DNA from: JBGSWL01 sp041752455
GTDB taxonomy: Bacteria; Pseudomonadota; Alphaproteobacteria; Rhizobiales; Rhizobiaceae
Length of the DNA stretch: 14,008 bases
Direction: 5' to 3'
Assembly (NCBI GenBank): GCA_041752455.1
Contig: JBGSWL010000026.1
Coordinates: 1-14,008 of the forward strand
Below are positions 7,928 to 13,940 of the stretch, piece after piece; within the stretch, counting starts at the first letter, position 1, and every line of letters starts with the position of its first letter. A model generated the notes under the pieces. That model was given only the letters and a program-made list of their open reading frames with translations, made no database searches and was not told where the DNA came from. The position numbers were made by a program, and so were the translations under genes.

Positions 7928-8917
7928 TCAGGCCTTGCCGGGTTCGGCAAGGCCGATGGCGCCATTCTCGCGGATGAAGCCGAGCATCCGGCCATCGGCT
8001 GAAAAGCCAAGACCCGTGACCGGTCCGCCGTCAGCGGGCGCGACGGGCAGGAACATCTGCGCCTTGCGATCGAACAGCATCACCGAACCGTCTGCATAAC
8101 CGACGGCCATCTGCTGCGAGGCCGGGCGCGTCGCGACTGTTCGCAGCAGCGCGGTCCCTTCGGCCGAAAACACCCCGGCATTCTGGCCGATCGGACCATC
8201 GGGTCCGGAAAACGGCCACAGCACCAGCACTTCAGCGCCTGCCGTTGCCATGAACCGTCCGTCCGCCGTCCAGGCGAACGACAATGGCTTGGATGGATAG
8301 CCGCCCATCCGCCCGTGTTTTTCTTCCGGCTTGTCGATCCGCCAGACATGCAGCGCGTTTTCCAGCATCGACGTCACGCAGAACCGGCCGTCAGGTGAAA
8401 AGCCGATTGCCTGGTGCGCGCCCTGCCACGTCAGCATCTGCGTCTTGGCAGGATCAGCAACGCTGATCAGCATGGCACCGCCATAGACAGCAGCGCCAAG
8501 CCATTTTCCATCGGGCGAAAACGCCAGTGCACTGACTGTGGATGGCGTTGCAACCGGAACGGAGGTCGCCGCGCCCTTGGCGAGGAAAAAAACCGTCTTT
8601 CCCGCCGCCCAGCCGAGATGTCCGCGCGGCGAAGCGGCCATCGCATCGATCCACTTGGTTCCCGAATGCACGACCTCGGGCTCGGCATCGGCATAAACGC
8701 GCACGACCTTGCCGTCGTCGCCACCGGTCGCAATCATCCCGGTCTTTTCGTCGGACGCCATGCACAGCACCGCACCCGCATGCACCTTGCGCGAGGCGAT
8801 CTGACCGGAAAAGTCGCAGACATGGACATGGCCGTCGCCATCGGCGACCGCGAATGCTTTGCCTGCAAATCCGCAGCCGGTGGCCGGTGCATCAAGATCG
8901 ACCATCTTCAGCGTCAT
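7928..8917 (-). CDS. WD40-repeat beta-propeller protein, cytoplasmic, partner of CobW-like GTPase
   Basis: A 329-aa protein made almost wholly of WD40-like repeats, most likely a seven-bladed propeller acting as a protein-binding platform. Blade signatures include GDGHVHVCDFSG (about 27-38), GGDDGKVVRVY (65-75), FSPDGKWLGAAVYGG (133-147), FSPDGRFCVTS (173-183), TADGRFMATAG (217-227), GYADGSVMLFD (273-283) and FSADGRMLGF (305-314). There is no signal peptide or membrane segment and no catalytic domain. I place the start at the ATG at 8917, 2 nt after the upstream GTPase stop, instead of a GTG at 8938 that would overlap it. The tight spacing predicts coupled translation and a shared task, perhaps metal handling. 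The function is unknown and cannot be derived from the repeats. Confidence 0.85.
   Translation of the reverse strand: MTLKMVDLDAPATGCGFAGKAFAVADGDGHVHVCDFSGQIASRKVHAGAVLCMASDEKTGMIATGGDDGKVVRVYADAEPEVVHSGTKWIDAMAASPRGHLGWAAGKTVFFLAKGAATSVPVATPSTVSALAFSPDGKWLGAAVYGGAMLISVADPAKTQMLTWQGAHQAIGFSPDGRFCVTSMLENALHVWRIDKPEEKHGRMGGYPSKPLSFAWTADGRFMATAGAEVLVLWPFSGPDGPIGQNAGVFSAEGTALLRTVATRPASQQMAVGYADGSVMLFDRKAQMFLPVAPADGGPVTGLGFSADGRMLGFIRENGAIGLAEPGKA
7931..7954. terminator. hairpin at the convergent junction of the aminotransferase and WD40 genes
   Basis: GGCCTTGCCG (7931-7940) and CGGCAAGGCC (7945-7954) form a perfect 10-bp stem with a GGTT loop. It covers the last codons of the minus-strand WD40 gene and lies 23 nt past the aminotransferase stop. 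It has no T tract on either side, so it is not a typical intrinsic terminator. It could still slow or protect both converging transcripts. Part of the sequence is constrained by coding (EPGKA at the C-terminus). Confidence 0.4.
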
Positions 8918-8919
8918 GG

Positions 8920-10011
8920 TCAGGCCGCCGCGCGGCACTTCAGGAAGCCGTCCTCAATGATGTCACGCGGCAGCTTGCGGCCGATGAACACCATCCGGCT
9001 GACACGCGGCTCGCCGTCGCGCCATGGCCGCTGATGGTCGCCTTCGAGCATCATGTGCACCGCCTGCGCCACATAGCGGTCCGGATCATCCTTCAGCGCG
9101 ACGATCCCCTTCATGCGCAAGAGGTCGATGCCGAATTCCTGCGTGATCATCTGGACCCAAGGGAAAAACTTGGCGGCATCAAGAGGCTCGCTCGTCGACA
9201 GCGAGAAACTCGAAACATGCTCGTCATGGCGGCCATGCGCATGGTCGTGGTCATGGTGGTGATGATCGTGTCCATGGTGATCATGGCTGTGATCATGGCC
9301 GTGATGGTCGCACTGATCGCCGCATTCATGGTCCGGGTGATCATGGTCGTGCTTGGGATCACCGAGAAAATTCGGCACGTTTTCAAGGATACGATCCAGA
9401 TCGAATGCTGACTGGCCAAGCACCCGGTCCAGCGCCACGGCGCTGCGCTCGGTCCGCTCGATGCGCGCGGTCGGGTTGATCCGGCGAATGCGCGCTTCCA
9501 CCGCCGCAAGGCCGGCTTCATCGACCAGATCGGTCTTGTTCAGCACGACGATGTCGGCAAAAGCGATCTGCTCCTGCGCTTCCGGTGCCCGGTCGATGTC
9601 GCTCAGGAGATGCTTGGCATCGACCACGGTGATGATCGCATCGAGCTTGGTGCGTGCGGCGATGTCCTCGTCGGCAAAGAAGGTCTGCGCGACAGGGCCC
9701 GGGTCGGCAAGGCCGGTCGTTTCGACAAGGATGCCGTCGAACTGGCCCGGCCGCTTCATCAGGCCGCCGAGGATGCGGATAAGGTCGCCGCGCACCGTGC
9801 AGCAGATGCAGCCATTGTTCATTTCGAACACTTCTTCGTCCGCATCGACGATCAGGTCATTGTCGATGCCGATTTCGCCGAACTCGTTGACGATGACCGC
9901 ATATTTCTTGCCGTGGTTTTCGGTCAGGATGCGGTTCAGCAGCGTCGTCTTGCCGGCGCCGAGATAGCCGGTCAGCACGGTGACGGGGGTTTTTTGAACG
10001 GGCTGGTCCAT
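8920..10011 (-). CDS. COG0523 / CobW-family metal-chaperone GTPase with His-rich segment
   Basis: G3E-family P-loop GTPase of the COG0523 group, thought to load metals such as zinc or cobalt into client proteins using GTP hydrolysis. The product is 363 aa. Visible motifs are Walker A GYLGAGKT (15-22), the family metal motif GCICC (67-71), ETTG (97-100) and guanine-specific NKTD (158-161). The linker at 221-265 contains 21 His plus Cys230 and Cys234, a likely metal store. The C-terminal CobW_C domain follows (about 267-355) and includes FIGRKLPRD. The ATG at 10011 has GGAG 8 nt upstream (10020-10023); a longer frame running upstream overlaps another gene and is rejected. The His-rich linker and GTPase type favour Zn(II). 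It is not the cobalamin-synthesis CobW itself, since no cob genes are near. Confidence 0.92.
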   Translation of the reverse strand: MDQPVQKTPVTVLTGYLGAGKTTLLNRILTENHGKKYAVIVNEFGEIGIDNDLIVDADEEVFEMNNGCICCTVRGDLIRILGGLMKRPGQFDGILVETTGLADPGPVAQTFFADEDIAARTKLDAIITVVDAKHLLSDIDRAPEAQEQIAFADIVVLNKTDLVDEAGLAAVEARIRRINPTARIERTERSAVALDRVLGQSAFDLDRILENVPNFLGDPKHDHDHPDHECGDQCDHHGHDHSHDHHGHDHHHHDHDHAHGRHDEHVSSFSLSTSEPLDAAKFFPWVQMITQEFGIDLLRMKGIVALKDDPDRYVAQAVHMMLEGDHQRPWRDGEPRVSRMVFIGRKLPRDIIEDGFLKCRAAA

Positions 10012-10023
10012 GGGAAGCTCTCC

Positions 10024-10063
10024 GATTGTGGCCGCACAGGTGCGGCTTTTGCGCGGCACAATC
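10024..10063 (-). promoter_or_regulatory. two-tier hairpin in the leader of the CobW-like gene, touching its Shine-Dalgarno
   Basis: In the minus-strand transcript an outer stem GATTGTG/CACAATC (10063-10057 with 10030-10024) encloses an inner stem GCCGCAC/GTGCGGC (10046-10040 with 10037-10031) with a 2-nt loop, plus a one-sided 10-nt bulge. The last stem base is directly next to the GGAG ribosome site at 10023-10020. On the plus strand the inner stem is followed by TTTT (10047-10050), so it could also act as a terminator of antisense transcription. I recognise no known riboswitch or Zur operator here. A translational switch or an operator are both possible. Confidence 0.5.
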
Positions 10064-10085
10064 AAGGGCCAATCAGCCGCAATCA
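10059..10085. repeat. three CAATCA repeats at helical spacing upstream of the CobW-like gene
   Basis: CAATCA occurs at 10059-10064, 10070-10075 and 10080-10085, with start-to-start distances of 11 and 10 bp, about one DNA turn each. The third copy covers the TGA stop of the preceding oxidoreductase and the first is part of the right arm of the leader hairpin. Regular phasing suggests binding of a regulator on one face of the helix, but hexamers of this composition can also occur by chance. Confidence 0.35.
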
Positions 10086-10670
10086 GAACGCCTTCATCCG
10101 CGCATGCACCTTTGACAGGAACGCTTGCCGCGTCTCCGGTGTCGAGACATCCATGAGATAATGCGCCATGAACACCGTCTTGCAGCGGCGGGCAAACAGC
10201 GCCCGCATGCCGCGCGTCAGCGTGCGCACGCCCGGATGACCGACGAAATAGCTCCACCAGCGCGGCGCGCCGCAAGTCGTCACCACGCCGAGCGCGCGGA
10301 TGTGCGTCATCAGCGGCTTGATGACACCGGACTGCTTGTTGATCTCGAAGGTGATCTCCGGCGTCCACACCCGGTCGAGCCAGCCTTTCAGCATGGCGGG
10401 CAGGCCGTACCACCAGGTCGGATAGACGAAGACGATCCCTTCGGCCCAAGCCAGATGGGCGGCATGGTCCGGCATCGGATGCTGGTCGCGGCACATGTCG
10501 TTGTAGAGCCGCCGCTCGTCGCAGCCCATCACCGGATCAAAGCCGATCGCATAGAGGTCGAGCAGCCGCGTTTCATGCCCGGCCTCGGAAAGCGCACCCA
10601 TCACCGTGTCGCGCACAGCCGCGCAAAAGCTCTCCGGAACCGGATGACAATAGACAACGAGTACTTTCAT
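10083..10670 (-). CDS. flavodoxin-fold NAD(P)H:quinone-type oxidoreductase, second tandem copy
   Basis: Flavodoxin-like (PF02525-type) FMN/FAD oxidoreductase, 195 aa, expected to pass two electrons from NAD(P)H to a quinone-like or other acceptor. The N-terminal strand MKVLVVYCHPVPESF opens the flavin phosphate-binding loop, and YPTWWYGLPAMLKG at 83-96 is the family's flavin/dimer motif. VTTCGAPRWWSYFVG follows. It aligns without gaps over the first 110 residues with the product of the gene just upstream, so the two arose by tandem duplication. I chose the ATG at 10670, with GAGG 6 nt upstream; the frame extends much further into the upstream gene, but without protein similarity. It starts 8 nt after the upstream stop, so it is in the same operon. 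No signal peptide; cytoplasmic. The substrate is unknown. Confidence 0.88.
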   Translation of the reverse strand: MKVLVVYCHPVPESFCAAVRDTVMGALSEAGHETRLLDLYAIGFDPVMGCDERRLYNDMCRDQHPMPDHAAHLAWAEGIVFVYPTWWYGLPAMLKGWLDRVWTPEITFEINKQSGVIKPLMTHIRALGVVTTCGAPRWWSYFVGHPGVRTLTRGMRALFARRCKTVFMAHYLMDVSTPETRQAFLSKVHARMKAF

Positions 10671-10678
10671 GTGTGTCC

Positions 10679-11260
10679 TCAGAACCCGTCCATGGTCTTT
10701 GCGACCCGCGCCATGAAGGTGCTGCGCGTCGCATCGGTGGATCGGTTCATGTCGTAGTGGGCGAGATAGTGGACGGGCGCCGCCGGCTTGATGATCACCC
10801 GCAGAACCCGGTTGATCGCCTTGCGCGGCGGATCGCCGACGAGAAACGCCCGTCGGCTCGATCCGCCATAAGTGGTGACCGCCGCCACCTTGGTGATGTT
10901 GTGCAGGCAGGGGCGCACCTTGCCATTGACGATGTTGAAGGAAACGCCCGGCAGGAATACCCGGTCGAAGAACCCCTTCAGCATCGCCGGATAGCCGAAA
11001 TTCCACACCGGATAGCTGAGGACAAGGGCCTCTGCCGCCCTGAGCCGCTCCACATAGTCGCGCACCGGTTCGATATTCGGACCGATCTCGTGATAGCCGA
11101 TGCGTTCCTCGCGGCTTAGGCGCGGGTCGAAATCCTCGGCATAGAGATCGCAGTCGTCAACGACATGACCGCGCGCGGCAAGCCGCTCGACGATCAGCCG
11201 ATGCAGCGCGCCATTGTAGCTTTCCGCTACCGGATGCGCATGAAGGACAAGGACACGCAT
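10679..11260 (-). CDS. flavodoxin-fold NAD(P)H:quinone-type oxidoreductase, first tandem copy
   Basis: Second member of the flavodoxin-like NAD(P)H oxidoreductase pair, 193 aa. It begins MRVLVLHAHPVAESY and carries YPVWNFGYPAMLKG at 83-96, the same residue numbers as in the neighbouring copy. Shared blocks are HPV-x-ES, LYA-x(2)-FDP, PAMLKG-x(2)-DRV, VTT-x-G and AHY-x-M at the C-terminus. The ATG at 11260 lies 4 nt after the FAD oxidoreductase stop. Its ribosome site is weak (AAGG 12 nt upstream), so coupled translation is likely. Two copies next to each other may form a heterodimer or act on successive intermediates; this is inference. Family members reduce quinones, nitro or azo compounds in other organisms, and the natural substrate here cannot be read from the sequence. 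Confidence 0.88.
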   Translation of the reverse strand: MRVLVLHAHPVAESYNGALHRLIVERLAARGHVVDDCDLYAEDFDPRLSREERIGYHEIGPNIEPVRDYVERLRAAEALVLSYPVWNFGYPAMLKGFFDRVFLPGVSFNIVNGKVRPCLHNITKVAAVTTYGGSSRRAFLVGDPPRKAINRVLRVIIKPAAPVHYLAHYDMNRSTDATRSTFMARVAKTMDGF

Positions 11261-11264
11261 CGCA

Positions 11265-12668
11265 TCATCCCGCCTTCTGCAAGCCCTTGAACAGCCAGAC
11301 GCCGCCGGCGCCAAAATCATAGTCCGGATCGTCCCAGGCGATCATCTTGCCGGGGTTGAGCAGGCCCTTGGGATCGGCCTCGCGCTTGAAGGCAAGTTGC
11401 GCCAGGTCGGTTTGCTTCATCCCGCCTTCTTCCAGGGTGTAACGGTGCGGGTTGAAGATCGGCGCGCCTTCGGCGTTGAAGATGTCCATGATCTCTTCCA
11501 GCCGCTCTTCCGTGGTGAAGCGCACCATCGGCAGGCCGAAGCAGGTGACATCGCCATCAAAACGCACGAATTCGAGATGGTCGATGACTTCACCGTCGAA
11601 CATCGTGTGCAGTTTTTCGACCAGCGCCAGATGGTTCGGGAACGGATAGAGCGACTGGAGATAGGTGATCGCCGGGTCGACGCGCAGACCGCGTAGTGTC
11701 GTGTGGTTCCAAGCGCATTCATAGGCCGGCGGAATGCCCTTCAATTCTTCTTCGCTCATCGTCGCCGAGTTGAAGGCAACCCGGCCGCCCTGCTGGCCGG
11801 CAATCGCCAGAAACGCATCCAGAGCATGCGGCGCGACCATGAACAGGCAGAGATTGTCGCCATCTTCGATGAACGGCTTGTGCCGCTTGAAATAGTCCTG
11901 CGGCGCGGGCGCTGCGACAACCGTGTTCAGCTTGACCAGGAGCCCGTCCTGACGGCCGATCACGTTGGAAAAGCGCACCGCGTCCATGAAGTCGCCGAAC
12001 GCCACGAACACATCAGTCCAGTCATAGGCCGGCGCCAGCGGCATCTCGATTTGCGTGATGATGCCGTTGGTGCCGTAGGCGTGCGTCACCTTGTGAAGGT
12101 CGGCGCCGGTCAGGTCGAGCACACGGGGCTCTTCTTCCATGGTGACGACGCGAAGCCGGATGATGTTGCCCCAATCGCGAAGTCCGCCCCAGCGTGCCGA
12201 ACCGACACCGCCCGATCCACCGGCGATGAACCCGCCGACCGTCGCCGTATGCGCGGTCGAAGGATGCAGGCGCATTTCCTGGCCGGTCTCGCGCGCTTGT
12301 CTGTCAAGATCGGCGCAGATGACGCCGGGCTCGCAAACGACCCGGCCGGGCGTGATCTCGATGATCTTGTTCATGTCGGCCAGCGACAGGACCACCCCGC
12401 CCGACAGCGGCATCGCCTGGCCATAATTGCCGGTTCCCGTGCCGCGCGGCGTGACCGGAATGCCAAGCGCGTAGCAGGCCTTCAGCACCGCGATCAGTTC
12501 GTCCTGCGTTTGCGGCGAAACGACGAGGTCACCGGTCACATGGTCGAGCCGCTCCTTGAGGACCGGCGAGTACCAGTAGAAATCACGGCTCTTTTGCTGG
12601 ACGATCTTGTCGTTGTCTTCGATCTTGATGTGGGCGATCTCAGCCCGCAGCGCTTCGAGATTGTACAT
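11265..12668 (-). CDS. FAD-linked oxidoreductase, GlcD/PCMH-type (FAD_binding_4)
   Basis: Flavoprotein of the PCMH/VAO family, 467 aa, related to GlcD and D-lactate dehydrogenases, which oxidise 2-hydroxy acids. The FAD-binding half has PRGTGTGNYGQAMPLSGG at 74-91, CEPGV at 112-116 and TVGGFIAGGSGGVGSARWG at 143-161. The C-terminal DPKGLLNPGKM (432-442) is the standard family ending. No His or Cys stands at the usual covalent flavin positions, so FAD is probably bound non-covalently. There are no Fe-S motifs, no signal peptide and no membrane span. The ATG at 12668 lies inside the upstream amidohydrolase gene (29-nt overlap), with GGAG at 12682-12679 10 nt upstream. The operon context suggests that it oxidises a product of that hydrolase; the substrate is unknown. 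Confidence 0.88.
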   Translation of the reverse strand: MYNLEALRAEIAHIKIEDNDKIVQQKSRDFYWYSPVLKERLDHVTGDLVVSPQTQDELIAVLKACYALGIPVTPRGTGTGNYGQAMPLSGGVVLSLADMNKIIEITPGRVVCEPGVICADLDRQARETGQEMRLHPSTAHTATVGGFIAGGSGGVGSARWGGLRDWGNIIRLRVVTMEEEPRVLDLTGADLHKVTHAYGTNGIITQIEMPLAPAYDWTDVFVAFGDFMDAVRFSNVIGRQDGLLVKLNTVVAAPAPQDYFKRHKPFIEDGDNLCLFMVAPHALDAFLAIAGQQGGRVAFNSATMSEEELKGIPPAYECAWNHTTLRGLRVDPAITYLQSLYPFPNHLALVEKLHTMFDGEVIDHLEFVRFDGDVTCFGLPMVRFTTEERLEEIMDIFNAEGAPIFNPHRYTLEEGGMKQTDLAQLAFKREADPKGLLNPGKMIAWDDPDYDFGAGGVWLFKGLQKAG

Positions 12669-13938
12669 CGGTCTTTGGCTCCATCAGATGGTCAAGTTGT
12701 GCATAGGACGGGATCGTCCGTGCGGTGATGACACCGTCACGCACGAGGATGCGGTTCGTCTCCGGTCGCGAGAGCAGTTCGGTCCAGGACCGGCCCTCGA
12801 ACAGGAGAAAATCCGCCGGGTCTCCCAACCCGATGCGGCCAAATGTACCGTCCAACCCCATCGCCGCGGCGGGATTGGCAAGGAGTGCCCGCGGCCAATC
12901 GGCAACGGGGTGATCGAAATGGCAGGTGCGCGTCGCCATGCGGTAGACTTCCAGCATGTCGAGGTCGCCGTAGGCGTAGAACGGGTCGCGCGTGTTGTCC
13001 GAGGCGACGCAGACATTGATCCCGCGCGCCTTCATTTCATGCACCAGCGTGACGCCCCGCCAACGCGGCGTCGTACAATCGGAGCGACGGTCCTGCAGGT
13101 ACATGTTGCACATGGGCAGAGACACGACGCTGATATTGCGTTTCGCCACCAGGTCGAGCGTGTGCAGCACATGCGTATCGGGTTGGCGCGCGAGCGAGCA
13201 GCAATGGCCGATGAGGATGCGGCCTTCGTAATTGTGCCGCAGCGCGGCGGCGGCGATGCGCTCCAGCGATTTCGCTTCCACGTCGTCAGTCTCGTCAGCG
13301 TGGAAGTCGAGTTCCAGACCGTTTTCGATCGCGGCGCGGAAAATGCGGTCCAGCAGTTCGTCAAGGTCCGGCATCATGTAGGTGACCGCGCCGAGCACGC
13401 CGCCATGGCGGCGCACAATCGATACCATGCGTGCGAACCAGTCCGCGTTGCGTGCCTGGTCGATCCCGAAGAGGCATGCCGCCTGCAATTCGATTCGTCC
13501 CTTCCAGCGCTCGCGCATGAAGTCGAAAACCGGCCAGGAAATTTCTTCTTGCGGCGGCACGCTGTCGAGATGGGTGCGGATTGCCTTTGTGCCGTGGGCG
13601 TAGGCGCATTTGAGCGCGAACTCCATCCGCGCCTCGACGTCATGCGCGGCCCAGTTGGCGGCGCGGTCGTCCGCGACCGAGTTCAGCGCTCCCATGAAAC
13701 TGCCGTCGGGATTGGGGCGGCGATGCCAGATGTGCCCCTTGTCGAGATGGGTATGGCAATCGACGAAGGCTGGCATGACAATCGGGTAGTGCCCGCGCGG
13801 ATCGGCGGGGGAGGGCGCAATCGATGCAATCCGGCCGTCGCGGACGGTGATGTCGTAGACCCCGAAACCGTCCCCGTCGTGCTGCGCCGTTGGCGTGGAG
13901 ATAGCCGTGCTGTGCAGCCTGACGGCGGAGATTTCCAT
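12640..13938 (-). CDS. cytosine-deaminase-family amidohydrolase (CodA-like)
   Basis: Metal-dependent TIM-barrel hydrolase of the cytosine deaminase group, 432 aa. All expected metal and catalytic residues are visible: H62 and H64 in CHTHLDKG, H213 and E216 in HADE, H245 in GHCC, and D314 in ASDN, nearly the same numbers as in E. coli CodA. The stretch DPFYAYGDLDML is also CodA-like. The region where CodA has a substrate-binding Gln (FPQEG, from memory) reads CLFGID here, so the substrate may not be cytosine. I prefer the ATG at 13938, with GGAG 8 nt upstream (13950-13947). The ATG at 13944, which overlaps the permease stop as ATGA, would sit only 2 nt from that site. It lies directly behind an ABC permease, so the substrate is probably imported. 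Confidence 0.88.
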   Translation of the reverse strand: MEISAVRLHSTAISTPTAQHDGDGFGVYDITVRDGRIASIAPSPADPRGHYPIVMPAFVDCHTHLDKGHIWHRRPNPDGSFMGALNSVADDRAANWAAHDVEARMEFALKCAYAHGTKAIRTHLDSVPPQEEISWPVFDFMRERWKGRIELQAACLFGIDQARNADWFARMVSIVRRHGGVLGAVTYMMPDLDELLDRIFRAAIENGLELDFHADETDDVEAKSLERIAAAALRHNYEGRILIGHCCSLARQPDTHVLHTLDLVAKRNISVVSLPMCNMYLQDRRSDCTTPRWRGVTLVHEMKARGINVCVASDNTRDPFYAYGDLDMLEVYRMATRTCHFDHPVADWPRALLANPAAAMGLDGTFGRIGLGDPADFLLFEGRSWTELLSRPETNRILVRDGVITARTIPSYAQLDHLMEPKTDVQSRSAAG

Positions 13939-13940
13939 GC

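Noticed and set aside
8918..8938. GTG start at 8938 for the WD40 protein, as opposed to the ATG at 8917.
   Set aside because: It would add only seven residues, overlap the GTPase gene and lack a clear ribosome site. The ATG just after the GTPase stop is simpler, though not proven.
9217..9351. Plus-strand protein rich in Met, Val and Ile opposite the His-rich tract, resembling a membrane helix.
   Set aside because: It is the complement of repeated His/Asp codons; its hydrophobicity follows from the antisense of CAT/CAC and GAT/GAC, and it lacks a ribosome site of its own.
10031..10050. Rho-independent terminator on the plus strand (hairpin then TTTT).
   Set aside because: No plus-strand gene is present to be terminated here. 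I report the structure as part of the minus-strand leader, though antisense termination remains possible.
10059..10085. Short CRISPR-like array of CAATCA units.
   Set aside because: Units are only 6 bp with 4-5 bp gaps, far below CRISPR repeat and spacer lengths, and no cas genes are present.
10012..10494. N-terminal extension of the CobW-like GTPase by about 160 residues.
   Set aside because: The extension overlaps the flavodoxin-like gene in another frame and contains no domain. The Met at 10011 has a proper ribosome site and directly precedes the P-loop as in the family.
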